From Bacteroidota bacterium (GTDB taxonomy: Bacteria; Bacteroidota; Bacteroidia; Flavobacteriales; Weeksellaceae), in contig JAEWOD010000003.1 in NCBI GenBank assembly GCA_023461035.1, forward strand, positions 1 through 43,188: a stretch of DNA of 43,188 nucleotides, read 5' to 3'. The notes under the pieces were generated by a model. That model searched no databases. It was not told where the DNA came from and saw only the letters and a list, made by a program, of their open reading frames with translations. Every line of letters starts with the position of its first letter. Position 1 is the first letter of the stretch. Of this stretch, positions 9,121 through 17,490 are shown piece after piece. The position numbers and the translations under genes are program-made.

Positions 9121-9151
9121 CCGGGCAGGATGATTTCTGTCCGGTTTTTTT
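9121..9151 (+). terminator. Intrinsic terminator
   Basis: CCGGGCAG and CTGTCCGG form an 8-bp stem with one G-T pair, followed by seven T. It separates the two neighbouring T9SS cargo genes, so the downstream gene needs its own promoter or relies on read-through. Confidence 0.85.
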
Positions 9152-9163
9152 AAAAAATTCATT

Positions 9164-10408
9164 ATGAAAACATTATTTACAACTTTACTGATTATTTTAT
9201 GCAGTGTTATTTTAACGGCGCAAGATGTTTATGTGGTAGGATATGAATCAAATGGATCTAACTCTAAAGCGATGCTATGGATAAACGGTGTTCCGCAAGA
9301 TCTAACGGATGGGACAACTATAGCAAACGCTACCTCTGTTTTTGTACATAACTCTGATGTTTATGTGGCAGGGACAGTTGACCTTACGGCAAGACTTTGG
9401 ATAAACGGTGTACCACAAACTTTACCGGATGGAAGATATGCCAATTCCGTTTTTGTTTCAGGTTCGGATATATATGTTGCCGGAACCCAATTTCACTCCA
9501 CTACCAACAATAATGAAGCAGTTATATGGAAAAACGGTGTAATACAACACTTTCCAGGGTATGTTGATACCAAAATTACTTCTGCCAATTCTATATTTGT
9601 TAAGGGTTCGGACGTTTATGCAGCCGGAAACGAAATCAGCGGATCTTATAGTCCGGCAAGACTTTGGAAAAATGGTATAGAACAAAATTTAACAGATGGT
9701 TCCAATACTGCCAATGCGTATTCCGTATTTGTTGACAATTCAGATGTTTACGTATCCGGATTTCAAGTTTATGGTTCTCCTCCTCTTAACTATGCGAAAT
9801 TATGGAAAAATAACAATTCTCAAGACCTAACCGATGGTTCAGATCTTAGCGCGAGAGCTTATTCGGTATTCATTTATGATGGTGATAGTTATGCAGTTGG
9901 GAGCACCTACAATACCCAGAGCGATGCCAAACTTTGGAAAAATGGCGTGGAAGAAGATTTAACCGATGGTTCAAATGCGTCTGTTGCTTATTCTGTCTAT
10001 GTATCAGGTGGAGATGTATATGCAGCAGGATACGAAGAAATCGGATCAATCAAAATTGCCAAACTGTGGATAAATGGTGTTTCTCAAAATCTATCAGACG
10101 GAACAAATAATGCTGAAGCTTCAGCGGTATTTGTAAATGACGGACAAATGGGAAATCAAAATGAATCCGATTTTAATAATAAAACTGAAATCTTTCCAAA
10201 TCCTGCCGAGAATTTTGTCAATATTAAATCCAAATTACCTGTCAAGTCAATTGAACTCTATGATAATTCAGGTAGGAGAATCAAATCACCAACTTCCATA
10301 AATCAATCACAAACCAAACTGAACTTGGAAGAAATTCCATCTGGGATTTACTATATCCGTATCCAAACGGAAATGGGTTGGGAGATTCAAAAATTAGTCA
10401 AAAAATAA
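9164..10408 (+). CDS. T9SS-secreted seven-repeat W-x-N-G protein, probable beta-propeller
   Basis: The 414-residue protein has a signal peptide (1-19, LTAQ) and a C-terminal T9SS type A sorting domain (about 336-414: FPNPAENFVNI, IPSGIYYIRI, KLVKK). In between are seven repeats of 40-46 residues with the pattern LWxNGxxQxLTDG followed by AxSVFVxxxDVYVAG. The key Trp residues are at 39, 79, 122, 168, 214, 258 and 302. Seven equal beta-rich repeats suggest a closed seven-bladed propeller, i.e. a binding or scaffold protein on the cell surface. The substrate is unknown. The lipoprotein at 11364 has the same repeat and the same count. Confidence 0.88.
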   Translation: MKTLFTTLLIILCSVILTAQDVYVVGYESNGSNSKAMLWINGVPQDLTDGTTIANATSVFVHNSDVYVAGTVDLTARLWINGVPQTLPDGRYANSVFVSGSDIYVAGTQFHSTTNNNEAVIWKNGVIQHFPGYVDTKITSANSIFVKGSDVYAAGNEISGSYSPARLWKNGIEQNLTDGSNTANAYSVFVDNSDVYVSGFQVYGSPPLNYAKLWKNNNSQDLTDGSDLSARAYSVFIYDGDSYAVGSTYNTQSDAKLWKNGVEEDLTDGSNASVAYSVYVSGGDVYAAGYEEIGSIKIAKLWINGVSQNLSDGTNNAEASAVFVNDGQMGNQNESDFNNKTEIFPNPAENFVNIKSKLPVKSIELYDNSGRRIKSPTSINQSQTKLNLEEIPSGIYYIRIQTEMGWEIQKLVKK

Positions 10409-10430
10409 ATCGTTCATAAATATTTATGTC

Positions 10431-11180
10431 ATGAAAAATACCAAAACCCTATTTACGACACTTATTTTGATGGTTTTCATTTTTTACCCGATGAAAGACC
10501 TAAATGCACAGATATTGGACAGACTTGCTGACAAAGCAGTAGATGCAGCAGAACGCACCGTTGAAGACAGAGTACAAAAAGAATCTGCCAAAAAAACCGA
10601 CCAAGTGCTCGATGGACTTCTCGGTGGAAATAAAAAAGAAAAACCAAACTCAAACAAAAAAAATTCTACAGACGCTGACGGTTTTGAAGGTGCAGTAGAA
10701 GGTGCGATGAAATCCGGAAGCCTCCATGCAAATGCAGGTTCAGACTTAAAATGCCCCATTATGGAAGTCGGCGAAGTTTATGTTGGAGCGGCAAGTCCCA
10801 CAACTAAACGTAAAGTTATTCCTCAAGAAGACAATTCCTGTGGTTATGAAATCGATATTTTCGGTGGAAAAATTCCTTTAACCCTCACTGCACACAAAAT
10901 GTCGGAAAGCCAAATGAATAAGGAAATAAAAAATTATAAAAACGACCCCAGCGGAATGCTTTCCACACAAAATAGCTCATTTGGAAACATCACTTTCGGA
11001 ATTCACAAACCAAATAAGTGGTTGATGGTTTTCGATTTGTCAAACGGCTACATCTACAAATTTGATTTTTCAACCAATGCCTATTCGTCGATATATCCGG
11101 ATAAAAACATGGTTGATTTTGAAAAAGCAAAGAAAACGGTCATCAACATCGCCGATCATTTTATCAAAAATAAACACTAA
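10431..11180 (+). CDS. Secreted protein of unknown function
   Basis: The 249-residue protein has a signal peptide (1-26, LNAQ), then a charged helical stretch (about 28-65) with a repeated pattern of Ala/Asp/Lys such as DRLADKAVDAAERTVEDRVQ, a Lys/Asn-rich linker (about 66-80) and a globular C-terminal part. The helical stretch resembles the N-terminal linker found in some flavobacterial envelope proteins that carry other C-terminal domains, but I recognise no named domain. There is no T9SS signal and no lipobox, so it is probably periplasmic or outer-membrane associated. It follows the propeller gene by 22 nt and may be co-transcribed with it. Confidence 0.7.
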   Translation: MKNTKTLFTTLILMVFIFYPMKDLNAQILDRLADKAVDAAERTVEDRVQKESAKKTDQVLDGLLGGNKKEKPNSNKKNSTDADGFEGAVEGAMKSGSLHANAGSDLKCPIMEVGEVYVGAASPTTKRKVIPQEDNSCGYEIDIFGGKIPLTLTAHKMSESQMNKEIKNYKNDPSGMLSTQNSSFGNITFGIHKPNKWLMVFDLSNGYIYKFDFSTNAYSSIYPDKNMVDFEKAKKTVINIADHFIKNKH

Positions 11181-11192
11181 AAAGCCTATTCA

Positions 11193-11319
11193 ATGAAAAC
11201 TCTACTATTAATATCATTTTTTTCATGAAATGAAAACCAATAATAATTTTATATACAATCTGAAAATTACTGAAGAAGAAAAAAATCAGATGGAAAATTT
11301 ATTCTATCCACTCTTTTAA
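11193..11319 (+). other. Short ORF remnants in a 183-nt spacer
   Basis: An 11-residue leader-like ORF (MKTLLLISFFS) at 11193-11228 looks like the start of a signal peptide. It is followed at 11230-11319 by a 29-residue ORF beginning MKTNNNF. Together they look like a decayed small exported protein, or chance ORFs. Nothing else is seen in this spacer. Confidence 0.2.
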
Positions 11320-11363
11320 AATTCAAACCCTAAACCAAACAATAAACCCCAAAATTATTTCTG

Positions 11364-12404
11364 ATGAAAACACCCCAATTTCTCCTCATTCTATCTTTAA
11401 TTCTGGCTTTTCAATTTTCTTGTAAAAGCGATGATGATTCAACCCAACCTGACGAAACAGAAGATCCAACGGTTGAAGACCCGATTCCCGATGAAGTTTA
11501 TGACGTTTATATCGTGGGAACCGCATTAGGTAAACCGGTTTTTTGGAAAAACGGAAACCTAAATCTTCTGGAAAGCGATGATAATTATGGGCAGGCAACC
11601 GGAATTCTAAAAGTTTTGGACGATATCTACATTACAGGAGAATTGAATATTATGGCTGATAAAATCGTTCCGGTGTATTGGAAAAATGGTGAAATGACTG
11701 TTTTGACTGATGAAACGGCTATTCACAGAACTTCCGGAATTTATGTTCAAGGAAATGATGTATGGGTTTCCAGCACCAAAATCCAAGTACCTTCAGGTGG
11801 TGTAAATCTGGCTGGATATTGGAAAAATGGAATATGGACCCAATTGGGTTCCGGTACTGTTCATTCTCATGCTTCCGGAATTAAATTGGACGGCGCAGAT
11901 GTTTATGTGGGCGGATTTGAGAATCATACGGGATGTTATTGGGAAAATGGCGTTCGACATGACCTCACCACTTCAGGATCTTATATTTATGGAATGCAAT
12001 TTTATGAAGGTGATAAATACTTCGTGGGATCATATGCCAGTTCCATTTTTAATGCTTGTTATTGGATTAATGGAACCCTCGTAGACTTATCGGATCACAC
12101 AAATAGTTCCACAGCGACTAGTATTTTTATAGATAACGAATATGTTTACGTAGGCGGAAAGGAAGTAGTCGGAAGCGGAAATCACGCCGCTGTTTTTTGG
12201 AATGATGGAATCAAAATAAATATCACGGATGGATCAATTGAATCTTATGTAAATGATATTGCAGCGGTACATTCCGATGTGTTTGTGGTATACATCCAAA
12301 ACGATTTACCCTATTATTGGAAAAATGGAACTTCCTATTCACTTGAGGTTGAGACCAGTTCCTATGGTTACGCCAATGGAATTTTGGTGACACCAAAAAA
12401 TTGA
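11364..12404 (+). CDS. Lipoprotein with seven W-x-N-G repeats, probable beta-propeller
   Basis: The 346-residue protein has a lipobox ending FSC at Cys20, then an acidic linker (KSDDDSTQPDE...) of the kind that directs flavobacterial lipoproteins to the cell surface. Seven repeats of the YWKNGxxxxLTD...DVYVGG type follow, with Trp at 61, 106, 153, 193, 234, 279 and 319. This is the same repeat and copy number as the T9SS protein at 9164, but here the protein is lipid-anchored and lacks a sorting domain. The two could be surface partners or differently tethered versions of one binding module. Function unknown. Confidence 0.87.
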   Translation: MKTPQFLLILSLILAFQFSCKSDDDSTQPDETEDPTVEDPIPDEVYDVYIVGTALGKPVFWKNGNLNLLESDDNYGQATGILKVLDDIYITGELNIMADKIVPVYWKNGEMTVLTDETAIHRTSGIYVQGNDVWVSSTKIQVPSGGVNLAGYWKNGIWTQLGSGTVHSHASGIKLDGADVYVGGFENHTGCYWENGVRHDLTTSGSYIYGMQFYEGDKYFVGSYASSIFNACYWINGTLVDLSDHTNSSTATSIFIDNEYVYVGGKEVVGSGNHAAVFWNDGIKINITDGSIESYVNDIAAVHSDVFVVYIQNDLPYYWKNGTSYSLEVETSSYGYANGILVTPKN

Positions 12405-12441
12405 TTTCTAAATTAGTTTAACCCATATTAAAATCCCATTT

Positions 12442-13461
12442 ATGAAAACAATACACAGTAAATCCATCGCTTTGGTATTTTTTTGTCTACTAATTTTTCA
12501 ATTTTCCTGTAAAAATGATGACGACAAAGACCATGATCCGCCTTCTGATGTTGAAATTCTCGTCACTGAAATCACCAATATAACTGTCATTGAACATTTT
12601 GCCGGTAACGCTATGGTCCAATACAATGGTCGACTATGGTTGGCGGGCGGTGATGTTCAATTTGATCAAGATGCCAATTTTATGGTGTACAACAGTTCAA
12701 ACGGCTCCACTTGGAATGAAGTGCTAAACGATGCGCCTACTACACGGCGATACAAACCATCACTTACCGTTTTTGGAAATGCCATGTGGCTGATTGGAGG
12801 TTTGGATGGTTCTTTGAATTTGCATGAGGATATTTGGACCAGCAGCAATGGCGAAAACTGGACTTCTGTGCTCAGCCATGCACCATTTGGCGGAACCGCC
12901 TTTCAGCATTGTTTTGTTCACAATAATAAATTGATTTTGGTAACCGGCTACCAAGGACTTCCAGGACCCTCTCATAATTCGGTTTGGTCGACGGTTGATG
13001 GAATCAATTGGACGCAGGAAAACGCTTCAGCATTTCCCTATCGGTACGGAAGTTCTTTTGTGTTTTTTCAAAACGAATTCTACGTAGTAGGAGGAACGAC
13101 CAACGGAACGAATTTTTCAAACGAAATCTGGAAAAGTTCAGATGGTGTGAATTGGAGCCAAGTGGCTACTTCCGGTTCTATTTTTTCCGGTCGTGCCCTT
13201 CATACCACGACCGTTCACAACGGAAAAGTGTGGTTAATAGGAGGGGAGAACAGTTCAACGCCCTATGCCGATTTATGGTACAGTTCCGACATGATCCATT
13301 GGACCGAACATACCGATTTACCTTCCGCTGCCCAAGCGATAAAACTGCATTCCGCACTCGATTACAATGGGAAAATCTGGGTTTTCGGAGGCGAATATTT
13401 CGATGCCGCAGAAAGTGCTTGGAAACTACAAGGGAAAATTCAAACGCTGGAAGAATTGTAA
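12442..13461 (+). CDS. Kelch-like beta-propeller lipoprotein
   Basis: The 339-residue protein has a lipobox at Cys23 (FQFSC) with a following acidic KNDDDKD linker. Six repeats of about 45-50 residues follow, each with a hydrophobic strand, a G-G pair (WLIGG, YVVGG, WVFGG) and a later WxSSxGxxW element, which is the Kelch signature. Six repeats fit a six-bladed propeller. It is probably a surface-exposed binding protein, with no catalytic motif visible. It follows the W-x-N-G lipoprotein by 37 nt and shares the MKT...FQFSCK start, suggesting the two arose or are used together. Confidence 0.88.
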   Translation: MKTIHSKSIALVFFCLLIFQFSCKNDDDKDHDPPSDVEILVTEITNITVIEHFAGNAMVQYNGRLWLAGGDVQFDQDANFMVYNSSNGSTWNEVLNDAPTTRRYKPSLTVFGNAMWLIGGLDGSLNLHEDIWTSSNGENWTSVLSHAPFGGTAFQHCFVHNNKLILVTGYQGLPGPSHNSVWSTVDGINWTQENASAFPYRYGSSFVFFQNEFYVVGGTTNGTNFSNEIWKSSDGVNWSQVATSGSIFSGRALHTTTVHNGKVWLIGGENSSTPYADLWYSSDMIHWTEHTDLPSAAQAIKLHSALDYNGKIWVFGGEYFDAAESAWKLQGKIQTLEEL

Positions 13462-13614
13462 ATTTTTAAATGGAAATTGGTTTTGAGTGGAATTGATTTC
13501 GAAGCGAATATAAATTCATGAAATCTAATGTTTTTGTCAAATTATTTTAATCAATTGGACCAAGTATTCCTGAAAAATACTACATTCACAAAACGAATCG
13601 TAAAGACATAAACC

Positions 13615-14352
13615 TTGGAAAGAGAATTATTTGGATGGTTCAGCCCATCGCTCAACAAAGAAATGCCCATCGTCAGTTATGGGACTACCGGAATGGTGTT
13701 ATTATTGGTTCCTACCGCGGCGGCAGATTACCTCGAATATGAACGTTTCCTTTTGATCGACGTTTTAAAACCGTACATCGAAACAGGTAAACTTCGCGTA
13801 TTTTCTGTCAACAGCATCAACAGCGAAAGCTGGCTCAACAAAGAAATGCTCGGCGAACACAAAGCCATACGCCATAACCAATTCAACGACTATATCTACA
13901 ACGAAGTTCTTCCATTCATCAAACAAAATACTTCTCCCAATACCCAAATCATCATTGGCGGTGCATCTCTTGGTGCTTTGCATAGCATGAACCTTTTCCT
14001 GAAAAGACCGGATTTGATCGATGGAGTTATTGCGATGAGTGGCGTATATGATCTCACTTCCTATACTTCAGGGTTTTATGATGAGCAGGTATATTTTAAC
14101 TCTCCTTGTCATTATTTACCCAATTTATCGGATCATCATATATTAGAGCAAATCCGTAAAAGTAGTCACATTCACATTCTTTCCGGTTCGGGAAGTTATG
14201 AAGATCCGGATGCAAGTCGAACACTCAGCGGAATTCTATCCAGCAAAAGCATAGGTCATGACCTTGATATTTGGGATGGGCAATGGACGCACGATTGGCC
14301 GACTTGGCGGGCGATGCTTCCGGTGGTTCTGGAGCATCGGTTTGGGTTGTGA
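13615..14352 (+). CDS. Alpha/beta-hydrolase esterase (esterase D-like)
   Basis: The 245-residue protein has no signal peptide and is probably cytoplasmic. The nucleophile elbow GGASLG puts the catalytic Ser at 118. A late Asp in GSYEDPDAS and a His in THDWPTW complete a plausible triad, and DHHILEQI-type helices cover the pocket. The start is taken as TTG at 13615: a stop lies immediately upstream in frame, and the first ATG (residue 18) would remove the FGWFSPSLNKEM segment that I recall as typical of the family N-terminus. The substrate is unknown. The 153 nt upstream hold nothing recognisable. Confidence 0.82.
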   Translation: MERELFGWFSPSLNKEMPIVSYGTTGMVLLLVPTAAADYLEYERFLLIDVLKPYIETGKLRVFSVNSINSESWLNKEMLGEHKAIRHNQFNDYIYNEVLPFIKQNTSPNTQIIIGGASLGALHSMNLFLKRPDLIDGVIAMSGVYDLTSYTSGFYDEQVYFNSPCHYLPNLSDHHILEQIRKSSHIHILSGSGSYEDPDASRTLSGILSSKSIGHDLDIWDGQWTHDWPTWRAMLPVVLEHRFGL

Positions 14353-14499
14353 GCAGAGTTGGCATAAGAATATGCTGAAGCAATCTATGGAAAAATGGCT
14401 ATATGAACCAATTCATTTATGACTTATTGGATGTTTTTTATCTGAATTAATTGAAAAATAATTACCTTAGTACATTAATTCTTAAATAATTAACACATT

Positions 14500-16755
14500 A
14501 TGAGAAAACAATTTACCATATTTTGTTTTAGTGTCTTGTTTTGTTCAATGGGACTTTATGCACAAAATTTTCAATTGACCTCCTCCGATTTATCGGATAC
14601 TGAATTTGAGTTTCATTTAGGTGATTTCGAAAGAAATACACAAATGATTTCAGGAAATGAATACCATAATTTTGCAATGGATCATTCGGTTTTGATGTCG
14701 GAATTAGGAGCACCGGCAATGCCTTTTTTTAGTGAAGGAGTACAGATTTCTTTACAAGGAAATGTTTCATACGAAGTTGTGTATGATGACGTGACGATAG
14801 TGGAAGATATCAATATAGTTCCTTCCAAAGGGAATTTGAAAAGAAACGTTGACCCGGCGACTATTCCGTTTACTTTTGGAGAAGTTTACAGTCAAAATGA
14901 ATTCTTTCCCGGAGAATTGTCTCAAATGAGCGAACCTTTTATTTTGAGAAATACCAGAGGAGTGACGATTTCTCTTTTTCCTTATCAATATAATCCCGTT
15001 CAGAAAAAGTTGATGATTTACAATAACTTAAGAGTTTTGGTACATGTTGATGCTTCTGTGAATGGTATAAACGAATTGGAATCCAACCAAGAAAAATCAC
15101 AAATATTTCAAACTATTTATCAAAATGTTTATTTGAATCCTGGTGAGAATCCGGCGTATGAACCGATAGGAGAAAATGGAAGTATGCTCATTATCGCAGC
15201 GCCTGAATTTGTTGAAAATATACAGGCTTTGGCAGATTGGAAGGTTCAGTCGGGAATCCGAACTAACATCGTTACGACTGACGAAACCGGAACTACGGCA
15301 GCTCAGATAAAAACATTTGTACAAAACTATTATGATACAGTGAACGATTTTACTTTCCTATTGTTAGTAGGAGATTCCAACACTATTCCGGCTCATACTT
15401 ATGGGAATAATGGGGAGCAACTTTGGAGTGATAGTTTCTATGGCCAATTGGCAGGTGGAACAAATGATTATTTTCCGGAAGTTTTGGTAGGCAGATTGTC
15501 GGGAAATGCGCAAGAAATTGATACGATGGTTGACCGGATTTTGGAATATGAAAAAATGCCGTTGGAAGGAAATTGGATGAAAAACGCCTTAGGCTTAGGA
15601 TCGAACGAAGGAAATGGTTATGGAGATGACGGCGAAGCGGATTATGTTCATTTGAGAAATATCAGAACTCAATTGATGGATTATGGATATGAAAATATTT
15701 ATGAGTTTTACCAAGGAAGCCAAGGTGGTGAAGATGCACCGGGAGAACCTACTCCAACTATGATTAATGATGCAATGAATACCGGAATAGGATTGTTTAA
15801 CTATACAGGCCATGGATGGCTGGAGGGGATGTCAACCGGAAATTATACCAATTCAGATGTTTTAAACCTTCAAAATCAGGGAAAATATCCGTTTGTGATT
15901 TCAGTTGCCTGTAACAACGGAACATTTGTGAACGGGACTACGCTGGGAGAAGTTTTTCTGCGCGCCAATCAAGGTGGTTCACCAACCGGGGCAATTGCCT
16001 TTGCCGGTTCTTCTATTTTGATGGCTTGGGCGGAGCCAATGGAAACGCAGGACGAAATGACCAATTTGATTTCGGAATACTATGAAAATCAGCGAAATGC
16101 CACCTTAGGTGGATTGTTTTACAATGCTCAAATCGGCATGTTAACAGATTATGGTATCTCATATACTGCAAAAGAAGTGATGCAAACCTGGATATTGTTT
16201 GGTGATCCTTCTGTACAATACAGAAACCAAATTACGCAGGAAATAACGGCCAATCATGCGGAATCTGTTTCAGAATCAAATGCTTCATTTTCTCTTGATT
16301 GTAATGCTGAAAACGCTATGGCAACACTTAGTCAAAATGGCGTAATCATAGGAAAAGCTTGGGTAAACGGAGGAGTTGCCGAAATCGTTTTTGATGAAGA
16401 AATTGATTTTGATCCAAGTGTTTCAGACCCGGTTTTGACCATTACCAAACAGAATTATAAACCTTATCAATCTACTATTTTCCGTTCAGTGATGGGAGTA
16501 GCTGATTTGGAAAATGGTATGATTTCAATCTATCCAAATCCTGCTCAAGATTTTGTAAATATTTCTTGGGACAAATCCAACTCGCTCACAAAAATTGAAA
16601 TTTTTGATATTTCAGGAAGAGTTTTATCGAGAATGGATAATATCCAAAATACCGGAAACCAACAAATCAATATTTCTTCTTTATCAAAAGGAACTTATGT
16701 AGTTCATTTGTTCTTGGGGAATAAAGTAGTAAGTAAAAAATTGATTGTCAAATAA
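14500..16755 (+). CDS. Gingipain-family (C25) cysteine protease secreted by T9SS
   Basis: The 751-residue protein has a signal peptide (1-21, LYAQ), an N-terminal propeptide-like region (about 22-215) and a C25 catalytic domain (about 225-575). The likely catalytic His438 lies in NYTGHGW and Cys471 in ISVACNNG, the arrangement of gingipain-type enzymes. A beta-sandwich (about 585-665) and a T9SS type A sorting domain (from about 674: YPNPAQDFVNI to the end) follow. It should be exported and act on extracellular proteins or process other T9SS cargo. It resembles PorU only in the catalytic fold: PorU is larger and not itself released. Specificity is not predictable here. Confidence 0.9.
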   Translation: MRKQFTIFCFSVLFCSMGLYAQNFQLTSSDLSDTEFEFHLGDFERNTQMISGNEYHNFAMDHSVLMSELGAPAMPFFSEGVQISLQGNVSYEVVYDDVTIVEDINIVPSKGNLKRNVDPATIPFTFGEVYSQNEFFPGELSQMSEPFILRNTRGVTISLFPYQYNPVQKKLMIYNNLRVLVHVDASVNGINELESNQEKSQIFQTIYQNVYLNPGENPAYEPIGENGSMLIIAAPEFVENIQALADWKVQSGIRTNIVTTDETGTTAAQIKTFVQNYYDTVNDFTFLLLVGDSNTIPAHTYGNNGEQLWSDSFYGQLAGGTNDYFPEVLVGRLSGNAQEIDTMVDRILEYEKMPLEGNWMKNALGLGSNEGNGYGDDGEADYVHLRNIRTQLMDYGYENIYEFYQGSQGGEDAPGEPTPTMINDAMNTGIGLFNYTGHGWLEGMSTGNYTNSDVLNLQNQGKYPFVISVACNNGTFVNGTTLGEVFLRANQGGSPTGAIAFAGSSILMAWAEPMETQDEMTNLISEYYENQRNATLGGLFYNAQIGMLTDYGISYTAKEVMQTWILFGDPSVQYRNQITQEITANHAESVSESNASFSLDCNAENAMATLSQNGVIIGKAWVNGGVAEIVFDEEIDFDPSVSDPVLTITKQNYKPYQSTIFRSVMGVADLENGMISIYPNPAQDFVNISWDKSNSLTKIEIFDISGRVLSRMDNIQNTGNQQINISSLSKGTYVVHLFLGNKVVSKKLIVK

Positions 16756-16778
16756 TTATAGTAAATAAATTCAGTTTA

Positions 16779-16811
16779 AAAACCATTCTCAAACAGGGGA
16801 TGGTTTTTTTT
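16779..16811 (+). terminator. Terminator after the C25 protease
   Basis: An AACCATTC/GGATGGTT stem of 8 bp with one G-T pair is followed by eight T, about 25 nt after the stop codon. Confidence 0.8.
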
Positions 16812-16933
16812 GTCCAATTGGTTTTCACAATAAAAAGATTAGAGACTGTTTAAATTTTATTTCTAAAATAATTTTGAAAAAATTTAGACAGACTTTTAAA
16901 ATTGAAACTTTATTTTTTATAAGATGATTACTT

Positions 16934-16941
16934 TATCTTTG
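16934..16941 (+). promoter_or_regulatory. Probable -7 promoter box TATCTTTG
   Basis: The box matches the Bacteroidota -7 consensus TAnnTTTG, 28 nt before the ATG at 16969. It lies downstream of an in-frame ATG at 16924, which rules that codon out as the start if this is the promoter. No convincing -33 TTG is seen at the usual distance. Confidence 0.5.
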
Positions 16942-16968
16942 CTGTCAATAAAAAGAAAAATAATTCCA

Positions 16969-17490
16969 ATGAAAAAAATATTTTTAGGGATCGCTCTTTC
17001 CTTAGCGATCATTTCTTGTAAAAAAGAAACCAATGAAGAAGCTGAAAAAGTGACTCCCACTGAAGTAATTGATGTAAGCCAATACGAGCCTTTCGGTGCG
17101 GAAATCTCAACAGATGGTGTCATTTCAGCCAATGAAATGTTGGCGAAATATGAATCCATGGCGGTGGGTGATTCAGTGGAAATTGCTTTTAAAGGAAAAG
17201 TAAATTCTGTTTGTCAGGCAAAAGGATGCTGGATGAAATTGGATTTGGAAAAACCGGAATCAGAATCTTTTGTTCGATTCAAGGATTATAAATTTTTCGT
17301 ACCAATGGATTCGGAGGGAAGTGAAGCCATCATCAAAGGGTATGCTTACAAAGACGAAACTTCTGTGGAAGAGCTGAAACACTACGCAAAAGATGCCGGA
17401 AAATCGGAAGAAGAAATTGCTAAAATCACCGAGTCTAAAATAGAATATCGATTTTTAGCAGATGGTGTATTGATGAAGAAAAAAGGTTAA
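16969..17490 (+). CDS. DUF4920-family lipoprotein
   Basis: The 173-residue protein has a lipobox ending IISC (Cys17) and a single DUF4920-type domain with the motif VCQAKGCWM (Cys82, Cys87), which could bind a metal or form a disulfide. An in-frame ATG at 16924 would place 15 residues before the signal peptide and falls upstream of the promoter box, so 16969 is preferred. Its stop overlaps the start of the next gene (TAATG), a c-type cytochrome lipoprotein. The pair therefore probably works as one envelope redox or metal-handling module. No function is established for the family that I know of. Confidence 0.85.
   Translation: MKKIFLGIALSLAIISCKKETNEEAEKVTPTEVIDVSQYEPFGAEISTDGVISANEMLAKYESMAVGDSVEIAFKGKVNSVCQAKGCWMKLDLEKPESESFVRFKDYKFFVPMDSEGSEAIIKGYAYKDETSVEELKHYAKDAGKSEEEIAKITESKIEYRFLADGVLMKKKG

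Noticed and set aside
13008..13469. 153-residue ORF on the plus strand
   Set aside because: It overlaps the Kelch lipoprotein in another frame. Its Arg/Ser/Phe-rich composition is that of a shifted reading of Kelch codons.
16924..16968. Upstream ATG start for the DUF4920 lipoprotein
   Set aside because: It would put 15 residues before the signal peptide and lies upstream of the -7 box TATCTTTG.
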